Assembly (NCBI GenBank): GCA_964007475.1
Contig: OZ023273.1
Span: forward strand, 71,177,430 to 71,241,429
Direction: 5' to 3'
Source: Hybos culiciformis
Lineage: Eukaryota; Arthropoda; Insecta; Diptera; Hybotidae
Length of the DNA stretch: 64,000 bases
In this document: in pieces, positions 13,026 to 25,928 of the stretch
Layout of the letters: each line of letters opens with the position of its first letter
Numbering within the stretch: position 1 is the stretch's first letter
Translations under genes and position numbers: made by a program
The notes under the pieces: model-generated
The model's input: the letters and a program-made list of their open reading frames with translations, nothing else
Database searches by the model: none
Told to the model about the DNA's origin: nothing

Positions 13026-13540
13026 TCTATCTATAGGCATAAAACACAGTGTTTGTTTGTCTGTTTGTATGTCTCGAGTATAGCCTCCTAAACCGCTCAA
13101 CCAATCATTTTCAAACTTACGCCATGTCTTTGTCTCAATTTCTTTATGACGAATAACTAAAAAATATTAAAAACTAAACCACTCAACCACCGAATTTCGA
13201 AACTCACACTGAGTCTTATTGTCCCAGATCGGGAGATCGTTATAAGCTATTTAAAAATTTGAATGGCCGCCTACTCAGAGACCTCTCCCGAGGAGGACTG
13301 CAAAAGTTTTTCCAATTTCATTCAAATTTGGTACGTAAAAAGAGGAAGTGATTACACACAAATTTGATTTGTTTTGGAAACCTGTATAAGAGGAGTGTGT
13401 TGAATAAGTAAAAATGACTTAGATACTTTCTCCAAATTTATAAAATAACTAGCTCCTATAATTGTCTATCAACTTGATAACAAAAATTCTACTTAGAAAA
13501 ATCAGTCAGAGTCCGTAGCTAAACACGGATTGACGACTAG
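13026..13540 (+). mobile_element. Helitron-like non-autonomous element B
   Basis: It starts TCTATCTATAGG after an A/T and carries GTTTGTTTGTCTGTTTG, then CCTAAACCGCTCAACCAATC. It ends with hairpin TCCGT-AGCTAAAC-ACGGA, ten bases of spacer including TTGACGA, and CTAG followed by T. A 5' TC, a 3' hairpin and a terminal CTRR inserted before T are the structural marks of Helitrons. Copy C (20139-21643) shares the head, the AATTTGGTACGTAAAAAGAG interior and the CAGTCAGAGTCCGTAGC tail. No Rep/helicase coding remains. Confidence 0.6.
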
Positions 13541-16140
13541 TTGTTTAATATAATTTAAGCCAACAATTATAATAATTTTCATAATTTCAAGTAAATTTTG
13601 TTTGTAAGAAAGTGAGAATATTTAAATATTTTTAATTGCTTAACTTAAACTATTTCAATTTTAACTTGAAAAATAAGTCCAAGTGACATTATTATCCGTG
13701 AACATATTTATTAATAAGAATGTTGAAATAAAAATATCTCATTAGGTGAAGGTTATTTAAATAGCTCGAATAAACATTTATTAAAAAATTTTTTTTTTTT
13801 TAATAAACATTTAAATTTTAAAATTAAATTCTGTTTATTATTTCTTTTTCGTGTCAACACCGACTCATAAGTCTATCTTTTATTAATATTTTATAATTTT
13901 TTATTGTATTTTTTACAAAATTTTTATTAATCAACAATAAATTAGATAATCTTGTTAAGGGAAAACCAGCAGACATAAAATATCGCTTTGTAATGTTAAA
14001 ACATAAATTTGTACTTGTTTTTTTTTTATGTTAGAAATATACACTTGACACCAAAAACTTCTCAATTAAATAATGAAAAACAGAAAAAACTTCATCCTTT
14101 GAAAAATTTTTACATTAAATTTTTAGAAATTGAAGAAAAATGTGTTTTAAAATGTTTTGTGGCAAAAAATTTGCCACCTTTTCTGGGCATAAAAAAAAAT
14201 TTGTTTTTAACAATAAACTTTGCTTTTAAGTTAGTTCTTTTTTTTGTGTTTCCAAACTTTGAATGGGGAAAAAATAAATTTCTGAAGTAACTGATGTAGG
14301 GTGAAAAACTGAAAATAATGTGTTTTATTTGTATGAATGAATATATTTATGTACATATGTATGTAGCTTTGTGACATAAAATTAACAAAAAAAAAATGAT
14401 TTAATTAAAAAGAACACAATTTCCTTTGCAGAGAAGCTCATAATGTTTATTTGAAAAAATGTTTTATAGAACATAAACATAATTATAATGTACATTGTAC
14501 ATATATATAATTAAGACAACCTTGCGAAATGGAATACCTTTTAAACAGATTTATAAGTATGAGTTTTCGAAATAAAGGTTCAGTCTTAAAAATAATTTAA
14601 TTGTGAAAAGTAAGATTTTTTAAAGAATTTATTGTTTTCTTCAATGAAAAATAAACAAGTTGCGAAAATAAGAGAATATATTTTCGAATCCAAACTCTTG
14701 TAACGATTCAGCAGACTAATGATAAAACGACAATAATGGCCAGCTAGAAAAATCTCTCATTTACTAAAAAAAGTCAAAAACTAAATATTAACATATTATT
14801 TAATAAATTTGTTTAATCCTACATAAATCTTAAAATATCTTTAAATTAAAGATTTTTTTTTTTTTGCTCTAATTTTTAATTTCACTTCCTAATTCCCTAA
14901 AGCTAATTTCAACTATGTAATTGATTAAGGACCAGAGAACTTTTTGATTAATTAATTCAATAAATATAAATGAGTAAAAAAAAAATTTGATGAATAAAAT
15001 TCCTGTTAAATTGTTTGGCTATATATCTTATGTTAATTTTTTGTTAACTTAAGTTCTGACATTTTTATTTGTTGGATTATTTCTAATTTTGTTAGGTATT
15101 TATTTCCCTCTCAATTTGATGTGGAAGTAAACATTTCTTTTTAATTTAAAAAAGGATAACTATATTTATTATGCGGAATAGTTTTAATAGGCAAACGAAA
15201 TCCTTGAATTGTACTGAACTATATCTTGTACAACAAATGTCATCTAGATAGGAAATATAGAATCTTTGATATCTTTAAGATTTTCTTGACAATTTTTCAC
15301 TATACTATTATTCAACTTTACAGTCTTTATAGGCTCTATAAAACTAAATATAAGAAAACACATTTTTTAATTTATATTTAACAAAAAAAAAGGCTATACA
15401 ATTTTTACTAACCACATAATTAATCCAAAACTTTGATTTTTGTTTTTTGGTTTGATTTATTTTTTCCTTATCAACTTAAAATTCATAATAAGTTTTTCCA
15501 CAATCCAAGTTATAAAAAGTTAAATTTTCCACACAATTTATTTATATGAATAAATCGAAATTCATAAAAGAATTTTCAATTTGTTTTATTTTCCTTGTTT
15601 ATTTTATATTTATTTGTTTTACTATTTTTGATGAAAATAAAAACAAAACGAAGAGATTTTTTTTTATACAAACATAAGTTAAAAAAATACTATGAAAAAT
15701 AAATATACGAATTTATTCTCAAAAATTTATATAAAAATGATTTCGATATAAAAATAAATTCCGTCTAGTTCCAGCGAAAGCTTTTAAAGAACTGAAATAC
15801 ATTTTTTTATAAAACAAAAAATTGGATGAAATAATTCTATATCTACCTACATGGAAAATGTAAATAAATATACACTGACTGGAAAAAAAAAAGAATTTTC
15901 ATTGTATTTTCGAATAAACTTAAAACGTTTTGTTAAACATTGTATTGATAGAACAAGTATTTTGCATTTCGATAATTTTTAAATTTATAAATAAAAACGA
16001 CTATATGGCTTAGATTACTTTTTCATAAAATTAATAGAATTATTTGCTGGCACCATTTTAGAAACCGATAATTCAATAAATAGATTAGTAAAATACTACA
16101 CAAACACTTACCCTAAGTGAACAAATTGAAAAATTGACAC
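13541..16140. other. AT-rich stretch, nothing recognised
   Basis: A 93-codon frame at 14009-14290 is Phe/Lys/Asn-rich with no domain and is probably an AT-composition artefact. Nothing else stands out in this 2.6 kb. Confidence 0.55.
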
Positions 16141-16145
16141 AATTT

Positions 16146-16206
16146 GCAGTTCGAGCTGGGGACCGAACACGCCGTAGGATAATGGCAAAACCACTACACC
16201 ATGACA
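16146..16206 (-). mobile_element. tRNA-like SINE piece
   Basis: Read on the minus strand, the piece begins GGTTGTCATGGTGTAGTGGT, with box A-like TGGTGTAGTGG, and later has box B-like GTTCGGTCCCC. The spacing resembles a tRNA promoter head of the Glu/Asp/Gly type, but stems pair poorly and no CCA-proximal acceptor stem forms. It is most likely the head of a tRNA-derived SINE. Confidence 0.45.
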
Positions 16207-16903
16207 ACCTTCAGTAACTTTTTTTTAGCCCTATAATCATTCCAATGATACGTAATTTATTTTTAATTAATATAACGAAACTACAATAATTAAAAAAAAA
16301 AATTGAGTTAAAGTTCTTTAATCTTTACACAACATAATTAACTAAATATATTTTTGAAATAATTTTCATAGCGACCTAGGACATGTTATACACATGATAC
16401 ATTTTCAATTATTCATATTATACATTTGAAAATAAACAACACAATACTTCGACTTTCCATTTTTTATATTTTTACAATATTGTATATAGTACTATATATA
16501 TATCATATGTAGACTGCGGATTTATATGCAATTGCATATTCGTACAGGAGTAACCTGGAAGAAAAAGAGAAACAGCTAAGTTCGTTTGGTGTAAAAACAA
16601 ATTATTTGAAGCGTATTTATATCTGCATATTCGCATATACTGCATATTTTTGCATATTTGCATATTTTGCATATCAACGTACATTTTATTATCGTCCATG
16701 AAACAGGAATATGTCCTATCACGAAGTTTTGCCACTTTTGAGGTAATGATGCATTATTATGTACTTTTTGATGACGCGTCGATCAGTCGTACTCAGAAAA
16801 ATTAGAAAAAATCCATTACATGCTTTTTTAGCACAATTAAAAATAGTACTATCAATTTGACACACATTTTTGTAAGAAAAAAAGTTATGTACCTCCAATT
16901 ACT

Positions 16904-17017
16904 TCTGAATAAAGTGTCCGCTTGCGCGCCAAAATTACATTTGGTTTTTTTAGGATATATTCTGAACAAAGTGTCCGCTTGCTCGCCAAAATTACATTTG
17001 GTTTTTTTAGGATATAT
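16904..17017 (+). repeat. Tandem duplication, 2 x 57 bp
   Basis: Two adjacent 57-bp copies (16904-16960 and 16961-17017) differ at very few positions. Each contains AAGTGTCCGCTTG, GCCAAAATTACATTTGG and TTTTTTAGGATATAT. Because 57 is a multiple of three, a 107-codon frame (16857-17180) shows a 19-residue protein repeat, but nothing supports it as a gene. Directly after it, ATTCCTGTTTCATGGAC is the inverse of a segment at 16694-16714. Confidence 0.85.
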
Positions 17018-17117
17018 TCCTGTTTCATGGACAATATCTTGTTTTCTATCTTGTGAAGTTAAGAAATTAAGTACTATTGTTTCATTAGTAGTAATAAATA
17101 TTATAATAGAGTACGGC

Positions 17118-17600
17118 CAGCGGCGGACTGGCAGTCGGGCATACTTGGCAAATGCCCGGTGGGTCCACAGTTTTTTTTAAATTATATATTCTTTACAAGC
17201 TTACGAAACTAGAATTCAAAGTAATATTTTAATAATTTAATTATCCAAGAAGGAATTATCTAAGTTAAACAATTACTTCTTTAAATTATTGGGGCCGATT
17301 TCATAAATTTTATTTCTTTAAATAAGTGTTTGTTTGCTTTTTAATTAGCAAAATCGAGTAGTATCTATCTGTCTTGAATATTTGCACTAACCGTATTTGA
17401 AAAAAAAAACAAAAAAGTGAATAATTTTTAATTTTTATTTTTATATGTAAAGTAAAATTATTTGAATTGTTTTTTTTTTTGGAATTTAAATATAGTTTAT
17501 TATTTACTGTTTTTGGGCATTTTTTCTTTGAAAAATTTCTCTCTTCGCTAGCCTAGTTCCTTTTGAAATGCCCGGGCCGAATTTTTGTGCGGATTACGGC
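17118..17600 (+). mobile_element. hAT-like fragment (CAGCGGCGGACTGGC end)
   Basis: The left end CAGCGGCGGACTGGC followed by AAATGCCCGGTGGG has the style of a hAT terminus. A related GAAATGCCCGGGCC lies near 17565, but a matching right-hand terminus is not visible, so the copy seems truncated. It lies inside the 16513-18356 element. Confidence 0.4.
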
Positions 17601-18356
17601 ATAGTACTTCCTACCGAATTTTAAAACACACTATCAAAAATAATGCGCGAAATCGACGATAAAAAAGGGATTCGCTGAAAAAAATTTACTAAAATTTGCA
17701 TTGATTTGTTTTTTAAATTTTGAAGTCTGGTTTTGAAATTTTGTTGTTGATGCTTGTAGTAGTCAATATTTCGTCGAAAAAGTAACAATTTTTGATGTGT
17801 TCTGGCGATATCTTTTATTAAATTTGTGAAAAGTTTTGTGAAAATGTTAAATGTAACTTAGATAAATTTGTAGTTCTTTTGTCGTGAAAGCGAATTATTT
17901 GGTAAGTTCTTTCAGTTACCAAAAAATTAATCAAAAAATTTACAAAATTGTTTTTTAATGTTTTTGAATCGGTCTTATTTCTTTTAATAGAAACTAAAAC
18001 GTTTTTGGAAACGGTATTACTTTAAAGGAATTGTTTTAGCAGCATCAATTTGAATCGATTTGAATTATAATTGAATATTTTTATCAATTGAATAACTAAT
18101 TTTAGTGCGAATTAATAATTTTTTTTTTAATAATTGTTTTTTTCTCTAATGAAATTTTCTGCATATTTTGCATGTGTTTGCATATATTTGCATATTTTGT
18201 GCATATTTGCTGCATATGCACTTGCATAAATTTTGCATAAAAAATGCATATTTCGATATGTAAACGAAAATCTCTTTTACTATTTATTAGAAGACGATAT
18301 TGAAAGTATATTCCTTTTTTAACCTGAAAACAAAAAATTGCATATAAATCCGCAGT

Positions 18357-20138
18357 ATAATCATATGTATGTATAGTAAATATTTATACTTAAACTTATA
18401 CATATAAATATGAAATAAAAAATTTATACATAATAATTATTGTTATCTTTGGTATTTTTTGTGCTATTTTCCCGATTTTGTTTTGTTTTTTTGTTTTACT
18501 GAACCACTGTGGTTTATTTTTATAGTCATATAAACATATGGTTGGACAGTTGTCCATAACTTATTTGAATTACGATATACTCTAAAAATGTATCCCCTGA
18601 TTAAAAATAAGCGTGATGTGTACTTATTACTTATTATTATATTAATATTATCAACAAGTTTTTAATTAATTTGCTTATCAATCATAATATTGGAAAATTT
18701 CACAAAAAAAAATATCGATTTTCATTCCAATTTTTAATAAAATTTGTATTATATTGTGAATGCAGAACTAGCTCACTTGATAACAATGTATATATTTTGA
18801 TTTAAACGACTTCTCAGTTAATGACTTTAGGTATGGAAGCATTAAAGGACGGCAAAAACAATGAATTAAATATTTGTTTTAAACATTTTTAAATTTACAT
18901 AAACCAATTTTTGACTTTACCTTGAAATTTTCAATTCAATGGACCTCTTTCCACCTTCCTCAGCGATTTATGATTAACAATGATTTTTAGTTAGATCGTT
19001 TAGTTAGATCGTCGACAAAGTCCATTGAAATACGTACAAAATTGATTTAAATTTTAAAAATTTAAATAAATTATTAAATACTTTACGTCTTTAAGTGATT
19101 CAAAAAAAATTATTAAACATTATATTTTTTATAATCAGCTGTACTAAAATAAATATGTTTAGAGTTCCTAATTAATTTTGTGCATCGAACAGGCAGCTTA
19201 ATTATAAAATTAAAAATGTGGGACCATTTTAAATTCATTTTAAATTTTAATAGAAACTTAAGAAAGATATATAGGTTGTGGATCCAAAAGTATATTATTC
19301 AATCTATTTAAGGATAAAATTTTTTTTATGCAATTAATTTTTTCTGAAGTTTTTTATAAATATTGTTTATATATCCATATTACCGGAAATTATAATTTAG
19401 TTTGTAATTTTTAATAAGAAATTAAATTTTTTTTAAACGATATTGTATATAAATATTGAATATTATGTATATATACATAATTATTGTTATATAAAAATAT
19501 TATATGCAAAGCTTTAATATTTAAAAGTTTAAGGATTCTAGAATTTTATGTATAAATAACCATGAAAAATGATTTAAAAATATGCATTCTGGCTGCGTAA
19601 TTAACATAAATATACTCATATATATTATAAATTTTTTCTTTTATATTTAACACTATCCAGTAATGTTTCCAATAAAATTACCATATATATACAACCACTA
19701 TAGTAAACTTTTGAGGAGGAAAAAACGCATGTATATGCATTTTTGAAGTTTACCTTCTTTAGCGAGGTCTTGTAAAAATTTTTGCACAAAAAAGGGGAAA
19801 AAATAAGACAGAATATAGTATTTCCTGCGTGACGAAAAGTAAAGCCACAACGCTGCAAAATAGGGGTAATAACCGCAGAATGTAGTATCATATGTTAAAA
19901 AGTAAAAACAAATATAAAAGCAGGGAAATATAAGACGTTGTAGCATGTAGCATGTATTTACGAAAATAAAATAGCCATACTACACACACATAACAAAATA
20001 CTAACGATGTGTGGAAAGCAAAAAACAAAAAAAAACCATATAGATAGAATTAAAAAATTGTACAATAACAGAATTAAAGATCAACTGATTTTGTTGTTAA
20101 TATTTTTTTAGTTTATTTCCTTTTCGAATTAGTGAAAT
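18357..20138. other. AT-rich stretch, nothing recognised
   Basis: A short direct repeat TTTAGTTAGATCGT occurs twice near 18990-19012. Two overlapping minus-strand frames near 19625-19946 (82-88 codons) have no domain. Confidence 0.55.
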
Positions 20139-21643
20139 TCTATCATATGAAACAGAAACGCTGTTTGTCTGTTTGTCTATTCCGAATAGGCACCTAAACC
20201 GCTCAGCCGATCGTTTTCAAACTTACACAATTTCTTTGTCTCAGATCGAGGGTCGTTATAGGCTATTTTCAAATTTGATTGGCCTCTTACCTAGCGACTT
20301 CCCCTGAGGGCCCACTTCAAAATTTCGTCCGATTTCATTCAAATTTGGTATGTAAAGAGAGGAACTGATTACAACACAAATTTCGTAACAAAAAATTTAT
20401 TTCCGATTTCATTCAAATTTGGTACGTAAAAAGAGGAATTGATTACATTCAAATTTCGTAACAAAGAATTTCATTCAAATTTGGTAAATAAAAAGAGGAA
20501 ACGATTAAATACGTAAATTTCGTAACAAAAAATTGATTGATCCTACCCAGCGACCACCACGGGGGGCGGACTAGGCAATGCATTTTTTTAATAAAAATTT
20601 AATTCCGGATTTTCGGAATTGTCTTGAAATGAAATCCGCAATTTCGGTTTATTCCGGAATTTCATATAAAAATTAAAATATATTAAAAAATTAAATTAAA
20701 TTATTCTTTAACATAAATATTAGTTTATTTAGTTCAAAACATTAAAATTATAACAAATTAAATTGTGAAATATTTTTTATTAAAATAAAATTTTATACTT
20801 TTCAATAAACAAAAAGTGAATAAACTGAATGGAAAAATAAAAATTTGAAACACAAAGTATCCAATGTTTTATATCATTGAGTTTTAATCGAATTTTTATT
20901 GAAAATGTTCCTGCAGCGTTATTAATAAGTTATATTAGAGATTTTCCAAAAGTGTCCCCCTTGATCGCAAAATTTAATTTCACTTCGAATTCCAAATAAA
21001 TCACTGAACTCGGAACTCCAACTTATTTTGTTAATGTTGATTAATGTAAAAAAAAGTTTTACGTATTTGCAGACTTGCGATAGGTACTTAGATTTCAATT
21101 TTTGTGAATTTTAATGCTTTATGCCTAAATAATAAAAAAAAAATAAACAATTGGTCCAAATTCCCGCCAGTAAAAGTTCTTCCAAATTCGAAAAATTCGG
21201 AATTTAGCATTTTGAATTCCGAATTTTTTGAAATTCAAAAACAGACGCATTTCCGGTTTCCGGAATCCGAAAAACCGGTTTTGCATTCCCTAGGGCGGAC
21301 TTCTAAAGTTCGTGTGATTTTATTCAAATTTCGTAAATAAAAAGAGGAAACGATTAAACACATAAATTTTGTAACAAAAAATTGATTGATCCTACCCAGC
21401 GACTTCTTAAGTTCGTCCGATTTTATTCAAATTTCGTAAATAAAAAGAGGAAACGATTAAACACATAAATTTTGTAACAAAAAATTGATTGATCCTACCC
21501 AGCGACTTCTAAAGTTCGTCCGATTTAATTCAAATTTGGTACGTAAAAAAGAATAAATGATTACACACAAATTTCGTAAGAAAAAATTTAGCCCTCTCTT
21601 CCACTTACAAAAGTAAATCAGTCAGAGTAGAGTCCGTAGCCAA
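20139..21643 (+). mobile_element. Helitron-like element C with tandem interior, split by a hAT
   Basis: The head TCTATCATATG...GTTTGTCTGTTTGTC and CCTAAACCGCTCAGCCGATC match copy B. The interior is a tandem array of roughly 100-bp units containing TTCAAATTT(C/G)GTA, AAAAAGAGGAAACGATTAAA and TGATCCTACCCAGCGAC; units are seen near 20325, 20405, 20465, 21310, 21420 and 21520. The tail CAGTCAGAGTAGAGTCCGTAGC matches copy B but stops before the second hairpin arm. The array is interrupted by the element at 20572-21292. Confidence 0.55.
20572..21292. mobile_element. hAT-type insertion inside the Helitron-like array
   Basis: The termini are TAGGCAATGCA and the complement of TAGGGAATGCA. The perfect 8-bp direct repeat GGGCGGAC flanks it (20564-20571 and 21293-21300). 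An 8-bp duplication and TAGGG-type ends are characteristic of hAT elements. Subterminal CCGGAAT/AATTCCG words are frequent on both sides. No transposase is encoded, so it is non-autonomous. It is younger than the tandem array it split. Confidence 0.85.
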
Positions 21644-22949
21644 ATAAATATTTGCAAGTAAATAAAGAAGTTAAACTTCTTTCGTGAGCTTATGAGATGA
21701 GGATGAGGCTCACACATATTTTTTTATTTTTATTTTCGTACTTTGACATTTTGATAAAAATATATTTTCAAATTCATATCACGATTCTGTTCTGAAAGTG
21801 TGTAAAATTAAACTGAAAAAAAAAAAATAGCTATTAACATATAGTTTTTGTGTATCTTTCTTCAATAATATTTCATTCAAATTTTGAAATATTTAAACCT
21901 TACTTGCAATTTAAATGATAATTCTTAGGATTGATGTTGATTTAATTCATGTCTGTTTAACGTTGAGATAATTGAATTTTATCAAAGCTTAATAGGTATA
22001 AAGCAATATAAATTGAGGACATGCAATAATGACTACACTTTTCTGAATTGAAAACTAAAAGAATAAAGGACTTGAAAACCATGAATTCCTCTAAAATAAT
22101 TTATCATATAATTTTTTTCGGATATCTAAAATAAAAATACAAAAAAAAGTTGACGCTGCATTAAACTTCAAAGAATTTCTTTTAAATACCACTAAAATGT
22201 ATAAAAATTCTTATGAAATTTATGACCTTAAATTATGCTAAAATAAATTTTTTTATTTTTTTTCAATTTTCTATTTTTTTTTTATAATCAAATTCACAAG
22301 AAAATAAGATGAAAACTTATATCTAACCATTTTTAAACGTATTTTTTTCTTCCTTCGTTTTTTTTTTTTTTTTTTTAAATAATTCAAATAAATTTGAAAT
22401 AAAAAATAATAAAATAAAATATGCGCTTATTCATAAAATGAAAAATTTTATTATTAAAAAACTTTTTTTTTTTCTTAGAAAACAAACGATTAAATTAAGT
22501 TTTGTGTAGTTTAATGAAAATAAATAAAATTCATTCAAAAAAACATCATCTAGTTTGGTTTTTTTTAATAATGAAATTGAAAAAAAAAATAAAAAAGATT
22601 TGAGTTAAGAGTGTCTATATATTCAAATTTAAAAATTAACTATTTCGCCTGAAAATTGGGCGCCTTCCGTAATACGAAAAAGAGTCGTCGGCGACTCTAA
22701 AAGACGACTTTGGCGACAGACGACAGCGTCTTCCATAATAAAGGCTTATATTTCATTCGATATGTAAGGAAAGGCAAATTTTATCGGGTTGGAAGCTCTT
22801 TCTTGAAAGGAAAAATCCAGAAAAAATAAAAATCTCGAAAAATAAAACCTAGAAAAGAAAACTTCGAAAAAGAAAAAATTCAAATTCAAAAATCTTAAAA
22901 AAAATAAACCTCGAATTAATTTTGTTTTTTTTTGCTGCATAAAGGTCTT
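21644..22949. other. AT-rich stretch with a GC-richer palindromic patch
   Basis: At 22650-22740 GC content rises and the palindromic word GAGTCGTCGGCGACTC appears, followed by GGCGACAGACGACAGCG. This is similar in flavour to the interior of the adjacent MITE. Otherwise homopolymer-rich DNA with no gene. Confidence 0.5.
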
Positions 22950-23084
22950 AACACAATTGGGGCGACAACCGGCGACAGCGATTTTTCATATAAAACAGTC
23001 GCCTCAATTGTTTCATTCTCATACAAATATATGGTTTTTGACAGTCGCTATCACTGTCGTTACGCTGTCGCCCCAATTCTGTTT
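22950..23084 (-). mobile_element. MITE, family A copy 2
   Basis: AACACAATTGGGGCGAC at the left is matched by GTCGCCCCAATTCTGTT at the right. The interior (CAGCGATTTTTCATATAAAA, then CAATTGTTTCATTCTCATAC and GGTTTTTGACAGTCGC) is the reverse complement of copy 1 at 1951-2103. The outermost bases differ slightly from copy 1. Confidence 0.75.
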
Positions 23085-24306
23085 ACACTATAAATTTTTT
23101 TGTCGAGTTTTCTTAGTTAAGCCCGGTAGTGTCGCATACAGCTGAAATTGAAACTGAATATTGGAAATTCAGTCCTCCACAGCAACTGAAACTGAAAGAA
23201 GTAATTTTGACTTCAGCCGTTCAGTTCTGTTCACAACATCTAATAACTTATTTAAAAAAAATTAAATCGATATTTATTCGATATCAGTTTGAGTAAGAAA
23301 AATTATTAGACAATTAAAATATTTTTTTTTTAAATGCCTATAAATAATATAATTAAAATATTAACATAAATTATAAAATAGAATGTTACATCAGAAATTG
23401 GCAATTGGCAAATGGCAAGGATAAAATATTATTTATTAAATTGCATTCATAGTTACATTCATACTTCATAGTTGTTCATGTTAAATAAATAAAAAAAATC
23501 TAGAATCATCAAAAATTGTTTCTGTTTTAACACAATTCCAAATTCCAAAACCTTCAATTTTACAGCTTTCCTAGCTTTTCGAGGTTTTTAGAGTTAATTT
23601 TGAGGTTGTTAACTTCGGAGTTTTTTTATTTCGAGGTTTTTTTTCAAAATTTATTTATTCGAGATTTTTTTTTCGAGATTTATTATCACTCCGAATTTAA
23701 ACAGATTTTCATCTAAGTTGTTTAAAAATTATTCATAGATATTTTAAAATAAAACCATTAAAATGAATAACTTTTCCAAATATACTTCAGTGGCAATATA
23801 AAACACGTACACGTACACGTACACATGGTTTATAAATGATATTGAAATAAATTTTAAAAATTATTGTAATTAAATGTAATAATGTTTATTATGATATTCG
23901 TGCCGTCATTATGTAAAATTTTATTAGACTATAATTGGAATTCAAATTGAAAATTAGTACGAACTGAATAATTATTATTATGCTTTTTCTATTTTAAGAA
24001 AATTAAAATTTTACTTAGTTATTTATTAGATCGAAAGTGGATGGACTTTAATTATTTACATGCAAATTATTGATGAAATGTATGTAAAAGGAATAATTTT
24101 ACAATAATTTTTTGCAATAAATCATAGTGAAATATTTTTGAGAAATGTTAACAAATAAATTTTAAGTTCAAAGCTTTTAAAATTTCCTACTTTATTATCA
24201 TTAAAAATGTTTTAACCACTGAGCATAACTGCATTTTAATAAAAAGATCACTGTTTTTATAAAACTTTTCATCATTGACAATAAATTATCATATCTTTTG
24301 TGACCA
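23085..24306. other. AT-rich stretch with a CTGAAACTGAAA patch and a short ACACGT microsatellite
   Basis: 23140-23230 is richer in GC and contains repeated CTGAAAyTGAA words. At about 23802-23824 (GTACAC)n gives a four-unit microsatellite. No gene is supported. Confidence 0.5.
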
Positions 24307-24310
24307 TAGA

Positions 24311-24597
24311 TGCAGAGCTCGAAGTCGATGACTTTTACCGACCACTCACTGCTTAAAAAAAAATACCAACGACCGCGACTGGAGCGACTCAAATCGGCTC
24401 CATACTAAAAAATTTACAAAAAAATTTTTTTTTCACTTTAATTTTTTTAACTATTGAAAAAAAATCAAAAATATAGAAAAATTTCATAGCCGATTGCAGC
24501 TGATTTTTTGGATCGACGGCGACCAATTCATTTTTTGCCAATTTCTTCGGCGACCGTTGTGTTTGACCGACTGAGGTCAGCGACTTCGCGCTCTGCA
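24311..24597. mobile_element. MITE with TAGA target duplication
   Basis: The ends TGCAGAGCTCGAAGTCGATG and the complement of TGCAGAGCGCGAAGTCGCTG match at all but two positions, and the pairing continues more weakly inward. TAGA flanks both sides (24307-24310, 24598-24601). The interior has two GC-rich subterminal blocks and an AT-rich centre. The open frames of 63 and 69 codons across it are incidental. Confidence 0.7.
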
Positions 24598-24601
24598 TAG
24601 A

Positions 24602-25784
24602 TGAAATTTTTTATTTCTTTTTTATTTATCATTTTTGTGTCGGAAGAAAATTGAAAAAATATGTATATTGTATATTGTATGTATTGTAACTATCTAACTA
24701 AAATATTATAATTTATGTATATTTAATATTTTTTTTTTTATTTTAATAAAAAACCATAGTATCATTTTCAATATTACTATTCCACTTAACAACAAGAAAT
24801 TGAATAAATATATTTATAAAAAAATAAAATCCAAAATGTAAATAAAGTTTTTCTGTGAATTGGGATAAAAATAGTATTTTTTATCCCAATTTTTTTTTAT
24901 TTTAAATATAATATGCTTATGCAGAGATATATTATACACTTCAAAACAAATGTATTACATTATTAGTAATAACAAAATATATGTAATCTATAGAAGTACA
25001 CTTAGGAATAAATTTCTTCTCATAAGAATATTGCGCCTTGCCAGATATTAATGAATTGATTATTCTTCAGCAAATTTATGAATATATGTATATGAATATC
25101 ATATAAAAAAAATACAGAAAAACAGAATTGTAAAGTTTTATAAATTACATATTTTTTGCTAATATTAAATAATAAATAATATTATGTTCAAGATTCTTTT
25201 ACTCTCTGACGATAATAAATTATATGCTTATTTGATCAAAAGTTTATTAGCCTTAAATTTAAAAAAATATACAGGAACTAGAGAAATTATTAATCAGAGT
25301 CAGTGGAGTGAATTGTAGGAAATAAAAATTAAAAAGCCACATCGAATATCAATAAAAATAAAAAGTTTATTATAATTATTATTCTGAAGATTTTAAGCGT
25401 GTATATATTTCAGTACAAAAAAAAATTTATACATAATGAATTAAATATTAATAAACAATAATTAAGAAATTTATTACCTTCTTAAATATTTATTTTTATA
25501 TTAAATTCATAGATTTTTTTTTATGTTGTTATTTTTATAAATTTTTGCACGAATAAATAAAAATTGATGTTCCGTCCATTCAAATAATAATTTAAATTAA
25601 AATATTATTGAAAGAAGAAGAATCGATTTAATTAAAATTTCTAAAACTTATTAAAATATTTTTGTATAATTTTTATTAAGTCCCAACAAATTAACAGAGA
25701 AATAGTTATGTTTAATTAATTTCATAATTTTTTCAAAATTAGTCTTGCTCTGATTTTATTATTATATTATTATGACTTAACGCC
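24602..25784. other. AT-rich stretch, nothing recognised
   Basis: Very AT-rich DNA. One small inverted pair, AAAAATAGTATTTTTTATCCC near 24866, was noted but is too short to interpret. Confidence 0.6.
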
Positions 25785-25892
25785 GCAAATCCCACTGACC
25801 AACCACCATTCCGCCCACCCCCTCTCGTTTTCAGAAACCTTCTCTACTCCCTCCAGCCATATAAAAAAATAAAAATAAATAAATAAATAAAA

Positions 25893-25928
<36 letters not shown>

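Larger units (their letters stand above)
16513..18356. mobile_element. 1.8-kb terminal-inverted-repeat element with GCATAT-rich ends
   Basis: The two ends match exactly for about 20 bp: ACTGCGGATTTATATGCAA at the left and its complement at the right. Both subterminal regions are packed with GCATAT/TGCATATTT words (16620-16675 and 18160-18250), a common site arrangement for transposase binding. The interior has no intact transposase. It carries a 57-bp tandem duplication (16904-17017) and a hAT-like fragment (17118 on). A target duplication cannot be fixed, although TCATATGTA occurs near both ends. Superfamily unknown. Confidence 0.65.
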
